From: DASTBU01 sp035711845 | Lineage (GTDB): Bacteria; Acidobacteriota; Vicinamibacteria; Vicinamibacterales; 2-12-FULL-66-21 | NCBI GenBank assembly: GCA_035711845.1 | Contig: DASTBU010000095.1 | Location: forward strand, 1-53,415 | Direction: 5' to 3' | DNA: 53,415 bases | Shown here: positions 42,506 to 50,371 of the stretch, in pieces | Layout of the letters: the number at the start of each line of letters is the position of its first letter | Numbering within the stretch: position 1 is the first letter of the stretch | Program-made: the position numbers and the translations under genes | Notes under the pieces: model-generated | Database searches by the model: none | Seen by the model: only the letters and a program-made list of their open reading frames with translations | Told to the model about the DNA's origin: nothing

Positions 42506-42521
42506 AGCAAGGTGCGTACCT
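42506..42521 (-). promoter_or_regulatory. Sigma-54 (-24/-12) promoter of M14 peptidase 2 and following genes
   Basis: On the minus strand AGGTACGCACCTTGCT: GG and GC are exactly 10 bases apart and the match to TGGCACRN4TTGCW includes GG, AC, G, TTGC and the final T. Predicted start near 42496, about 27 bases before the ATG. The upstream neighbour is an NtrC-type regulator and a palindrome lies about 80 bases further up. Confidence 0.72.
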
Positions 42522-42599
42522 CGGCGGTCGATCGGGCGCGCGAAGATTCCGGGCGAACAGGTGGGCTTCGGCGGATCACCGCGAGGGCGGCGAAACAAT

Positions 42600-42611
42600 C
42601 TGTTGCAACAG
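42600..42611. promoter_or_regulatory. Perfect 12-base palindrome, likely activator site
   Basis: CTGTTGCAACAG, located 15 bases after the NtrC-type regulator stop and about 105 bases upstream of the predicted start at 42496. This is the usual place for a sigma-54 enhancer site. Its TGTTGC half also occurs twice upstream of the subtilase promoter. Confidence 0.6.
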
Positions 42612-42625
42612 TTTGTCGTTTTGGT

Positions 42626-43948
42626 TCAAGCGCGAATCCGATGCTCGCGCATTTTTCGCCAGAGCGTGGTCCGGCTGATCCCGAGCGCGGCAGCCGCCCG
42701 CCCCTGGTTCCAGTGCGACTGTTCCAGGGCCCCGAGCAACCTCGTCCGCTCGACATCGTCTGTGACGAGCGGCGGCGATTCACCGCGAACCGTGACGGCG
42801 GCCGGCAGGTCGGCCTCGGTCAGCAGCGGGCCGGAGGCGAGGTTGACGGCGCGCTCGATGGCGTTTTCGAGTTCCCGGGCGTTGCCCGGCCACGAGTAGG
42901 ACTGGAGCAACTCGACGGCGCCAGGGGTGAACCCGGTAATCGGCCGCCGCAGGCGGGCCGCCGTCCGACGCAGGAACGAGGTGGCGAGCGGGCCGATATC
43001 GTCCACGCGGTCGCGAAGGGGGGGAATCTGGATTCCGATCACGTTGATGCGGTAGTAGAAATCCTGTCTGAAGCGACCTTCGGCCACCTCGACCTCCAGG
43101 GAGCGATGGGTCGCGGCCACCAGGCGCACGTCCACTTGTCGAGTCGTGGTGTCACCGATGCGGCGCACCTCGCCTCCCTGGAGGAACCGGAGCAGGCGGA
43201 CCTGCATCGAGGGCGCCATCTCGCCGATCTCGTCGAGAAACAGGACCCCGCCGTGCGCCTCCTCGAGGAGGCCGCTCCGGTCCACGACGGCACCCGTGAA
43301 CGCCCCCTTGCGGTGACCGAACAGCTCGCTCTCCAGGAGTGCTTCCGGTATGGCGCCGCAGTTGATCGGGACGAACCGCTTATGGCGCCGCGCGCTCTGC
43401 GCGTAGAGCGCGCGCGCGACCAGCTCCTTGCCGGTTCCACTCTCGCCCTCGATCAGGACGGTGCTATCGGTGCTCGCGAGCTGCGCGATCGTGGCCACGA
43501 CCTGCTGCATGGCGCGGCTGACCGCGATGATCTCATCCTGGCCTCCCATCTGCGCACGCAGGTGGCGGACCTCGCGCGCGAGCGCGCTGCGTTCGGCGGC
43601 GCGCCGGACGGTCAGCAGTAGCCGCTCCGGATCGACCGGCTTGGTCAGGTAGTCATAGGCGCCGGACTTGATCGCGGCCACCGCGTCGTCGATCGTTCCG
43701 AAGGCGGTCACGAGCACGACCTCCATGTCGCAGTCGTCCGTCTTCAGCCGCCGCAGCAGATCGATTCCGCTCTTCTCTCCTTCCACCCGGACGTCGGTGA
43801 CGACCACGTCAATCGGACGAGCCGCGGCGAGCGACAGCGCATCGCTCGTGGCGACGGCTTCGACAACCGTATGGCCATCGTGCTCGAGCAGCAGTGCCAT
43901 CGAGCGGCGGACATTCGCGTTGTCCTCGACGAGGAGAATCTGGCTCAT
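42626..43948 (-). CDS. NtrC-type response regulator
   Basis: 440 residues from ATG 43948, which overlaps the kinase stop as ATGA. Receiver domain: D52 in VVVTDVRV as phospho-acceptor and K103 in LTKPVDP. AAA+ domain: Walker A GESGTGKE (168-175), GAFTGA (215-220) for sigma-54 contact, FLDEIGEM as Walker B, FRQDFYYRINVIGI. The C-terminal Fis-type helix-turn-helix (about 405-438, QGRAAAALGISRTTLWRKM) should bind the palindrome CTGTTGCAACAG found just behind its own stop. The obvious target is the M14-2/TonB-2 run downstream on the same strand. All motifs for phosphorylation and ATP use look intact. Confidence 0.95.
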   Translation of the reverse strand: MSQILLVEDNANVRRSMALLLEHDGHTVVEAVATSDALSLAAARPIDVVVTDVRVEGEKSGIDLLRRLKTDDCDMEVVLVTAFGTIDDAVAAIKSGAYDYLTKPVDPERLLLTVRRAAERSALAREVRHLRAQMGGQDEIIAVSRAMQQVVATIAQLASTDSTVLIEGESGTGKELVARALYAQSARRHKRFVPINCGAIPEALLESELFGHRKGAFTGAVVDRSGLLEEAHGGVLFLDEIGEMAPSMQVRLLRFLQGGEVRRIGDTTTRQVDVRLVAATHRSLEVEVAEGRFRQDFYYRINVIGIQIPPLRDRVDDIGPLATSFLRRTAARLRRPITGFTPGAVELLQSYSWPGNARELENAIERAVNLASGPLLTEADLPAAVTVRGESPPLVTDDVERTRLLGALEQSHWNQGRAAAALGISRTTLWRKMREHRIRA

Positions 43949-45528
43949 GTGGCGAAATGGACTCGCGCGGAGGGCTCGGTCTCGAGCGGGAACCGGCACA
44001 CGAACCGCGCGCCCCTGCCAGGCACGTTCTCCGCCCAGATCGAGCCGGCGTGATCGCGCACGATTCGCGACACCACCGCCAGGCCCAGGCCGGTGCCGTT
44101 TGCGCGCGTGGTGTAGAACGGTTCGAAGATCGCCGCGGGCTCGGCGATGCCGTGCCCGTCGTCGGTGACCGAGAGCGTGAGGGCATCGCCGTTCTCCGCC
44201 AGCTCCATCTCGACGTCGATCCGGCCGCAGGAGGGCATCGCCTCGGCGGCGTTCCGCAGCAGATTCCAGAGCACCTGACGAATCTGCTTGGGATCGATCG
44301 TCACGAGGGGCAGGTTCCGCTCGGCACGCACACACACTGTGGACTCCGGCGGCAGCTCACCATCGCGCCGGAAGAGCACGACCGTATCGTCCACCAGGCT
44401 GTACAGGTCGCACGGCAGCGGGGCGCGTGCCGGAGGCCGCGCGAACAACAGGAAGTCGTGAATGATCGCGTCCAGTCGCCCGGCTTCCTCGATCACGATG
44501 TTCAGGAGCCGCGGATCGGCCGCTCCGCCGGGCCGCCGCAGCACGTCTATGGAGTTGACGATGGCGCCGAGGGGGTTGCGAATCTCGTGCGCGATGCTCG
44601 CCGCCATCCGCCCGAGGTCCGCGAGGCGCTCGGCCTGTGCAATCTGCTCCTGCATCTCCCGTCTGCTCGTGATGTCGTGCGCAATGCCCTGCATGCCGAC
44701 GACGGTGCCCACCTCGTCGCGGAGGGGCACATTCGTCTGCGAGAACCAACGGAACGTCCGGCCGTCAGCATGGATCATCCGGTACTCGAAGGCCCGCACG
44801 ATCTCACCGCTCAACATCCGGTCGAGTGCGGCAGCGACTCGCGATATGTCGTCCTGATAGACGAGCTCCAGGACCGAACGCGAGGTTACGCAGAGCGCCT
44901 CAGGGTCCCATCCGAGCAGGGTCCGCGCGGCAGGATTCACATACGTCAGGTGCCCGAAGCGATCCACCGAATAGATGAGGTCCCCGGCGTTCTCGACCAG
45001 GCCGCGAAACTTCCGCTCCGACGCCTGGAGATCGAGGTAGAGCCGCGCGTTGGCGACGGCCAGGCCAATCTGCGCCGCCATCGAGGTGAGCAGCTGGACG
45101 TCTTCCTCTGTGAACTCGCGGTCGGCCCGCGAATGGACGTTCAGCGTGCCATAGGTCTTGAAGTTCGATCGCAGCGGCACCGACGCGAACGCGCGGAAGC
45201 CCTCGGCGCGTGCCGCCATCCGGGTCAGGCGGGGATCGTCCTTGAGACTCCGCAGCACGATGGGAACGCCCTCCGCGGCCACGCGGCCCGAGAGCCCCTC
45301 ACCCAACCTGAGCCGATCGAAGTCCCGCCGCGCGTCCTCGGAGAGTCCCGACGTCACCGCCAGCGTGAGCTCGGAGCGTTCTTCGTCGAGCAGGTACACG
45401 CTGCCGGCCTCGGTCTGGACGACCTCGAGCACTTTTCCGAGGGCGTGCTCGAGCATCGCGTCCAGTGTGGCAAAACGGCCGATGGCGAGCGCCACCGAGT
45501 TGATTGCCGCAAGGGGTTCGGTGCGCAT
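43945..45528 (-). CDS. Soluble GAF-PAS sensor histidine kinase
   Basis: 527 residues, no membrane segments, so it senses a cytosolic signal. A GAF domain spans about 20-165 (EAGSVYLLDEERSELTLAV), a PAS domain with its C-terminal motif about 172-290 (GLVENAGDLIYSVDRFGHLTYVNPAARTL is within it), and the kinase core follows: phospho-acceptor H314 in SIAHEIRNPLG, N-box NLLRNAAEAMP, DDGHGI and GTGLGLAVV. The paired regulator overlaps by 4 bases. A good sigma-70-type promoter (45556-45585) lies upstream. The ligand is unknown; an amino-acid or peptide-derived signal would fit the target genes. Confidence 0.94.
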   Translation of the reverse strand: MRTEPLAAINSVALAIGRFATLDAMLEHALGKVLEVVQTEAGSVYLLDEERSELTLAVTSGLSEDARRDFDRLRLGEGLSGRVAAEGVPIVLRSLKDDPRLTRMAARAEGFRAFASVPLRSNFKTYGTLNVHSRADREFTEEDVQLLTSMAAQIGLAVANARLYLDLQASERKFRGLVENAGDLIYSVDRFGHLTYVNPAARTLLGWDPEALCVTSRSVLELVYQDDISRVAAALDRMLSGEIVRAFEYRMIHADGRTFRWFSQTNVPLRDEVGTVVGMQGIAHDITSRREMQEQIAQAERLADLGRMAASIAHEIRNPLGAIVNSIDVLRRPGGAADPRLLNIVIEEAGRLDAIIHDFLLFARPPARAPLPCDLYSLVDDTVVLFRRDGELPPESTVCVRAERNLPLVTIDPKQIRQVLWNLLRNAAEAMPSCGRIDVEMELAENGDALTLSVTDDGHGIAEPAAIFEPFYTTRANGTGLGLAVVSRIVRDHAGSIWAENVPGRGARFVCRFPLETEPSARVHFAT

Positions 45529-45555
45529 TGTTTTGACCTCGGCAGGTGTGGCCGG

Positions 45556-45585
45556 AGATTAGTGACACACTCGCGCGCCTGTCAA
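45556..45585 (-). promoter_or_regulatory. Sigma-70-type promoter of the kinase-regulator operon
   Basis: On the minus strand TTGACA (45585-45580) and TAATCT (45561-45556) are 18 bases apart, ending 27 bases before the kinase ATG. The -35 box is perfect and the -10 box moderate. Confidence 0.55.
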
Positions 45586-45695
45586 GCGTCGTGGGTTCGA
45601 CCTCGGGTGTTAGGACGTCAATCGTCAGTTACCCGGCATGGGGAGCAGATCGGGCGCGCGAAGCCGTGCATCCGGCCACCGACCTGTGATTACAT

Positions 45696-47147
45696 GTGCC
45701 CGTGACATACGGGATCTGTGCTGCACTGGTGACGACGATCGTTCTTGGGGCGGCGGAGGAGTGGTCCCGGTTTCGTGGGCCCAACGGTGCAGGCGTCGGC
45801 GACGACTCACCCTTGCCCGTCACCTTCGGGCCGGAGCAGAACCTGCTCTGGCGGACCCCCCTGCCATCCGGACACTCCTCTCCAGTCCTTACCGACGATC
45901 GCGTCTTCGTGACGGGCGCCGAAGGCGACGCGCTCGTGACGATCGCCATCGATCGAGAGGCTGGCCGGATTGTCTGGCAGGCCCGCACGCCCAGGACGCG
46001 CGCGCTCCCTGTAGACAAGCGGAACAACCCTGCCTCGCCGAGCCCCGCCACCGACGGGCAGAACGTGTACGTCTTCTTCCAGGATGTCGGGCTGCTGTCC
46101 TACGACGCCAAGGGCCGCGAACGATGGCGCCTGCCGCTCGGACCCTTCAACAACGCCTACGGGATGGGAGCCTCCCCCATCGTCGTGGGCGACCTCGTCA
46201 TCCTGGTGTGCGACCAGAGCGCCGGATCCTTCATCGTTGCCGTGGACCGAAACGACGGACAGATCCGCTGGCGAGCCGAACGGCCGGAATCGACCAGCGG
46301 CCATTCGACACCCGTCGTGCTGGAACCGCAGGGCCGGCCGCCGGAGCTGCTGGTGCCGGGATCGTTCTACCTGACCTCCTACGCGTTGCAGGACGGCCGG
46401 AAGCTGTGGTGGACCGGCGGGCTGGCCTTCGAGATGAAAGCCACGCCCGTCCACGACGGATCGGTTGTCTATATCAGCGGCACTGCGGCCGCCTCCTTCG
46501 AGGACAGCTACGGGCGAAACATTCCGGCCTTCGATGCAGTGCGCTCCGCGGACGTCGATCAGGACGGCCGCTTCTCGCGGGGTGAGCTGCCCGACGAGCT
46601 CGCGCGCCGCTGGCTGCGGCTGCTGGACCTGGACGGGGATTCGCTGATCGACAGGAAGGAGTGGGACCGGTACCGCGACGCCCGCCGCAGCGCGGGTGGA
46701 CTCTGGGCCTTCAAGTCTGGCGGGGAGGGAGACATGTCCGGCCGCAATGTGCTGTGGCATTACGAGAAAGCGGTCCCGCAGCTGCCATCCCCTCTTCTCT
46801 ATCGTGGCCTGCTCTACATGGTGAACGATGGCGGCATCGTCACCGGCCTCGATCCGTCGAACGGGCGCGTCGTCGGCCAGCGCCGGCTGAGCGGCGCCGT
46901 CGACAGCTACTACGCATCGCCGGTGGCAGGGGACGGCAAAATCGTCCTTGCGAGCGAATCGGGAAAGGTCTCCATACTGAACGCCGGCGCCGCGCTCGAC
47001 AGCCTGGCGGTCAACGATCTCGGCGAGGCGATCTACGCGACACCTGCCATCTCCCGGGGCCGTCTGTTCATCAGAACCCGGAGCGCTCTTTACTGCTTCG
47101 GCGACTCGGAACGATCGCGCGTCAACTCCGCAGGATCGCCGCGATGA
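45696..47147 (+). CDS. Exported PQQ-type beta-propeller protein with two EF-hands
   Basis: 483 residues from GTG 45696, with a short hydrophobic N-terminus (CAALVTTIVLGAA), presumably a signal peptide. WSRFRGPNGAGV and repeated propeller blades (LLWRTPLPSGHSSPVLTDDRV, GSFIVAVDRNDGQIRW, DPSNGRVVGQRRL) place it in the PQQ-like/outer-membrane-assembly-like propeller group; PQQ itself need not bind. Between blades, residues 286-297 (DVDQDGRFSRGE) and 311-322 (DLDGDSLIDRKE) are canonical EF-hand loops spaced like a pair. This insertion is unusual and suggests Ca-dependent folding or docking. The 3' end overlaps the convergent M20 gene by 26 bases. Function unknown. Confidence 0.88.
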   Translation: MPVTYGICAALVTTIVLGAAEEWSRFRGPNGAGVGDDSPLPVTFGPEQNLLWRTPLPSGHSSPVLTDDRVFVTGAEGDALVTIAIDREAGRIVWQARTPRTRALPVDKRNNPASPSPATDGQNVYVFFQDVGLLSYDAKGRERWRLPLGPFNNAYGMGASPIVVGDLVILVCDQSAGSFIVAVDRNDGQIRWRAERPESTSGHSTPVVLEPQGRPPELLVPGSFYLTSYALQDGRKLWWTGGLAFEMKATPVHDGSVVYISGTAAASFEDSYGRNIPAFDAVRSADVDQDGRFSRGELPDELARRWLRLLDLDGDSLIDRKEWDRYRDARRSAGGLWAFKSGGEGDMSGRNVLWHYEKAVPQLPSPLLYRGLLYMVNDGGIVTGLDPSNGRVVGQRRLSGAVDSYYASPVAGDGKIVLASESGKVSILNAGAALDSLAVNDLGEAIYATPAISRGRLFIRTRSALYCFGDSERSRVNSAGSPR

Positions 47148-48699
47148 TTTCGATCCCCTGAAAGAAACTGCCAAGCCTCAGGTTCTCGTTCTCCTCGTGC
47201 TGGTTGTTGTCGAAATTGACGACCGGCACGAGGATGGCCGGAAAGCCCAGCGCTTCGATGAACGGGGCGATGGGGACTGATCCGCCAAGCGTGCGCAGCT
47301 GCACCGGGGCGTCGCCGAACGCCTGCTCGAGCGCCGTCGCCACCCTGCGCGCCTTCGCATCCAGCGGTCGAGTCCGGAACGGCGCCATCACATTTTCCGA
47401 GACCACGAGCGACGCCAGCCGCGGGTGCCGCGCCCTGTCCTCGTCGCTCGGTTCGCCCGCCACCAGGTGGTAGCCCTGCGCGCGAACGTGCGCGCGAACC
47501 TTCTCCACGAGATCCTCCGCGCTCGTTTCCTTGACCAGACGGATGTCCATCGCCGCCGTCGCGCGATCGGGAATGATGGTCCGGGCGCCGGCGCCGACGT
47601 GCGCGCTCGACAATCCGCGGACGTTCAGCGTCGGCGCCTGGAGTCCCGCCTGGAGCATCGGAAACGCAGCTTCGGGCTCTGCGACCCCGAACGTCCGGAG
47701 CATGCTCCGCGTGTCCTCAGGAACCGCCTCGAGCATCGCCTGTTCTTCTGTCGTCAGGGGCACCAGCGCGTCGTAAAAACCCTGGACGAGGACGCGGCCC
47801 GAATCATCCTTCATCGACGCGAGCAACGCGGCCAGCCGCTGGGCCGGGTTCGGTATCCAGTTGCCGTAGTTGCCGCTGTGCACGCCAGCCTTCGGGCCGA
47901 ACACCGTGAGGTCGAACGTCACGATGCCGCGCGCGCCGTACGCGATCGTCGGCCGTCCGCTCGAGTGGATCGGTCCATCGAGGATCACCATCAGGTCCGC
48001 GGCGAGCTTCGCGCGGTGCCTGGCAATCGCCGGAACGAGGCTCGGCGAGCTCGCCTCCTCTTCGCCGTCGAGAATCACGCGGACATTGACTGCCGGCATG
48101 AGCCCAAGCGACTCGAGGCTGTCGATCGCGGCGCACAGGCCGGCAATGGGAGACTTGTCGTCGGAAGCCGAGCGCGCGTACAGCCGCCAGTCGTCTTCGT
48201 AGACGGCACGGTGGTTTCGCTCCGACCTCCGGGCTGCGCCGCCGGGTGCGGTGCCTAGCCGGCTCATATCGATGATCTCGCCGCCTCGATCCAGCCGGTT
48301 CGTCCGGAGCACCGGCTTGAACGGGTCTTCCTGCTTCCACGACTTCGGGTCCACCGGCTGGCCGTCGTAATGGCTGTAGAAGAGAATCGTGCGAGTCGCT
48401 CCGGGAACCCTCAGCTCGCCGTACACGAGCGGGTTGCCATCGGTTTCGAGAAGTTCGGCCGCAAAGCCGCGCCGCGCGAGCATCTGCTCCAGGTGGCGGG
48501 CGTTGCGCCGGATGTTCGGCCGATCCGCCGCGACGTTGGGAATCGACAGCAACTCGACGAGCTCGTTGACGAGCGCCGGCTGCTGCGCGCGAACCCAGGC
48601 CGCCACGCGGGCACGAAGGTCGGCCCCGGTCTGGGCGGCCGTGCGAACGCCAAGGCACGCCACAGCGCACGCAACCGCCAGCCGCCATCCGATCTTCAT
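47122..48699 (-). CDS. Exported M20-family metallopeptidase
   Basis: 525 residues from ATG 48699, preceded by GGGAGG and opening a signal peptide (KIGWRLAVACAVACLGVRTAAQ). M20 zinc-site segments are all present: FYSHYDGQPVDP, ASDDKSPIAG, LDGEEEASSP and the final His in NQHEENENL. The dimerisation domain lies between about residues 250 and 390 (GARGIVTFDLTVFGPKAGVHSGNYG). Members act as dipeptidases or aminoacylases. Another secreted peptide-degrading enzyme fits the locus theme, though this gene is separate from the main run. Its upstream region holds short palindromes and the candidate RNA. Confidence 0.94.
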   Translation of the reverse strand: MKIGWRLAVACAVACLGVRTAAQTGADLRARVAAWVRAQQPALVNELVELLSIPNVAADRPNIRRNARHLEQMLARRGFAAELLETDGNPLVYGELRVPGATRTILFYSHYDGQPVDPKSWKQEDPFKPVLRTNRLDRGGEIIDMSRLGTAPGGAARRSERNHRAVYEDDWRLYARSASDDKSPIAGLCAAIDSLESLGLMPAVNVRVILDGEEEASSPSLVPAIARHRAKLAADLMVILDGPIHSSGRPTIAYGARGIVTFDLTVFGPKAGVHSGNYGNWIPNPAQRLAALLASMKDDSGRVLVQGFYDALVPLTTEEQAMLEAVPEDTRSMLRTFGVAEPEAAFPMLQAGLQAPTLNVRGLSSAHVGAGARTIIPDRATAAMDIRLVKETSAEDLVEKVRAHVRAQGYHLVAGEPSDEDRARHPRLASLVVSENVMAPFRTRPLDAKARRVATALEQAFGDAPVQLRTLGGSVPIAPFIEALGFPAILVPVVNFDNNQHEENENLRLGSFFQGIEIIAAILRS

Positions 48700-48759
48700 G
48701 ACACCTCCCAGCGCCCGGCGCCCGCCGTCCGCCTGTTGCCGCTGCGCGCGTCGCGTTCG

Positions 48760-48784
48760 CAAATTTGTAATCGACGTGACGATT
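48760..48784. promoter_or_regulatory. Two short palindromes upstream of the M20 gene
   Basis: CAAATTTG (48760-48767) and AATCG, ACGTGA, CGATT (48769-48784) stand next to each other in an AT-richer patch about 60-85 bases upstream of the M20 ATG. They could be operators; no clear promoter boxes were found. Confidence 0.3.
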
Positions 48785-48799
48785 TAGTGCACTCCACGC

Positions 48800-48962
48800 G
48801 ATCCCGGCTCGAGAAAACAGGCCGAAAAACTTCGGTACGTGCCTTGCTCAACAGGGTGGTGCTGGCGGCCTGAATATTTACGGCAGGGAGCCGTGAGTTG
48901 CTGGGGAGCCGGGTCGCCCGCAAAAACCGAGGGCATCGCCATGGTGGCGATGCCCTTTTTTT
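48800..48962 (+). ncRNA. Candidate structured RNA ending in a terminator
   Basis: On the plus strand several stems nest. The outer stem is 8 pairs, CCCGGCTC (48803-48810) with GAGCCGGG (48906-48913). Inside it, CAGGCCG (48818-48824) pairs with CGGCCTG (48866-48872), CCTTG with CAGGG (48842-48855), and ACGGC with GCCGT (48880-48894, loop AGGGA). The domain is followed by a strong terminator with a T7 run (48931-48962). No protein-coding ORF on the plus strand explains that terminator. I recognise no Rfam family, and no strong promoter is visible, so transcription is unproven. Confidence 0.35.
48931..48962. terminator. Two-way Rho-independent terminator
   Basis: GGGCATCGCCA, a 3-base loop, TGGCGATGCCC, then seven T on the plus strand. 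On the minus strand the same stem is followed by TCGG and five T. It ends the DGQHR gene (stop at 48979, minus) and would also end a plus-strand transcript, which supports the candidate RNA. Confidence 0.85.
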
Positions 48963-48978
48963 GTGTCTGACCGCGTTT

Positions 48979-50118
48979 CTAGACCGCGGCACCTTCCGGA
49001 TACTGCAGCGCCAACCGCAGTTCCTTCGCCAGCGAATCCACCGTCGTCCCGGAGCGCTTCCACGCGCCTTCCGTTTCGAACCGCAGGTCGCCGATACGGC
49101 GTCCCCAGGGCGCTATCACGCGGCCGATTGCCCTGAAGTCGCTCCGGTCCGCATGCTCCTGGTCGAGCCGGCGGACAACGTCGGGAGCTACCCGGATGAA
49201 CGCGCGCAAGGCCGTCGCCGACCGAATGCTGTATTTGCGTCCGCTCCACGCGGCGTTGAACACCTGGGCGACCTGCTTGAAGTAGTTGACGAAGAACTTC
49301 TTCGAGTCCTCCAGAAACGCGTCGCCCTTTCGGCCGGCACCGAACGCGTCGGAGGCAAACAGCTTCTTCAGCTCCTGCGCGAGCGGCGCCTGGGCCACGC
49401 GCCCGCCCCCGACGCCGAGGAGCTTGATCTCTCCGTAGAGCGGAGAGTCTTCGCGGTCGTTCAGCGCGCGAACGATGTCGTGGGCGGCTGCCAGATTCTC
49501 GTCACGATACAGCTGGCGCCCGCTGAGAGAGACCAGGTGGGACGCATTGAGCCTTGTGTGCTTGGCGTTGATCGTCACGAACATCTGGACGACGTGATCC
49601 TCGGGCAGACGATCGAAGATGACGGCGGGCACCGTGAACGCCTCGTCGCCGAACCTGTCGATGTCGGCGTGCAGCGCCAGCAACCGGTGCTGGCCGTCGA
49701 TCGCTCGAAGGATCCCCTCGCGCTCGGGCACCTTCAGCAGCCCGAGCGACGATCCAGGCTCGACGGGCTCGAACCTCAGCGGCTCGTCGCACGAGATGAT
49801 GACCGCGCCTGGAATGGAGGGCAGGTCCCGCGCCTGGCGGCACTGCTCGTAGTACTGCACCAGCTCGTCGATCTTTCGCCTGATGATCTGGCGCTGGTAG
49901 GCTTTGTCGCTCGCCGCGATGCGCCGCTCCAACAGGTCCCAGTTCACCTTGGACTGCACGGCAGGCGCCTTCTTCCGTCCTCCCCGGACGGGCTGCCCCT
50001 TTTCCCCATAGCTGAGGACCTCGAACCTGACGAGCTTGTCGATGTCGCTGGCGGTGAGGGAGGCCTGGTAGAACTGCACCCCGAATTGCTGCATCCTGAT
50101 GGCGGCCACGCTGATCAT
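48979..50118 (-). CDS. DGQHR-domain (DndB-like) protein
   Basis: 379 residues from ATG 50118. Codons upstream of this ATG lie in a degenerate repeat and are unlikely to be used. The signature AIDGQHRLLAL is at 139-149, followed by VQMFVTINAKHTRLNASHLVSLSG, the pattern of DGQHR proteins. The best-known members are DndB and DptB-like regulators of DNA phosphorothioation; others are linked with defence islands or ParB-like nucleases. No dndACDE genes are nearby, so this is a solitary gene and its role is open. It ends at a strong two-way terminator, so it is probably transcribed alone. Confidence 0.82.
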   Translation of the reverse strand: MISVAAIRMQQFGVQFYQASLTASDIDKLVRFEVLSYGEKGQPVRGGRKKAPAVQSKVNWDLLERRIAASDKAYQRQIIRRKIDELVQYYEQCRQARDLPSIPGAVIISCDEPLRFEPVEPGSSLGLLKVPEREGILRAIDGQHRLLALHADIDRFGDEAFTVPAVIFDRLPEDHVVQMFVTINAKHTRLNASHLVSLSGRQLYRDENLAAAHDIVRALNDREDSPLYGEIKLLGVGGGRVAQAPLAQELKKLFASDAFGAGRKGDAFLEDSKKFFVNYFKQVAQVFNAAWSGRKYSIRSATALRAFIRVAPDVVRRLDQEHADRSDFRAIGRVIAPWGRRIGDLRFETEGAWKRSGTTVDSLAKELRLALQYPEGAAV

Positions 50119-50120
50119 AA

Positions 50121-50297
50121 GAGTGCTGAATGCTGAATGCTGAGTGCTGAGTTCCAAAGTGCCAAATGCTCAATGCTGAATGCTGAAGCCTGAATGGTGC
50201 TCGGCCGGGAGGCGCGGATGCGGAATTTCGGCGCGAAACTCCGTCATTCCCCGTCATGCAGCATCATTCAGCATTCAGCATTCAACATTCAGCATTG
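50121..50297. repeat. Degenerate 8-base repeat (GCTGAAT) with inverted arms
   Basis: The left arm (50121-50197) repeats GCTGAATG, GCTGAGT and GCCAAAT words. The right arm (50257-50297) repeats the complement CATTCAGC. The arms flank about 60 bases of other sequence, so a long imperfect stem is possible. It lies between the divergent DGQHR and TPR genes. Confidence 0.85.
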
Positions 50298-50371
50298 TTT
50301 CGGCGCCCATCTTATATTGGGAGGCCAGCAGAATGCCAAGAGGGGCGGCGCGGCGCCTGGAGGGTAGCAGC

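Noticed and set aside
48734..48739. TGTTGC half-site upstream of the M20 gene
   Set aside because: Single half-site with no GG-N10-GC element downstream; likely chance.
50121..50297. CRISPR-like repeats
   Set aside because: Units are 7-8 bases and contiguous, without spacers of constant length and without cas genes.
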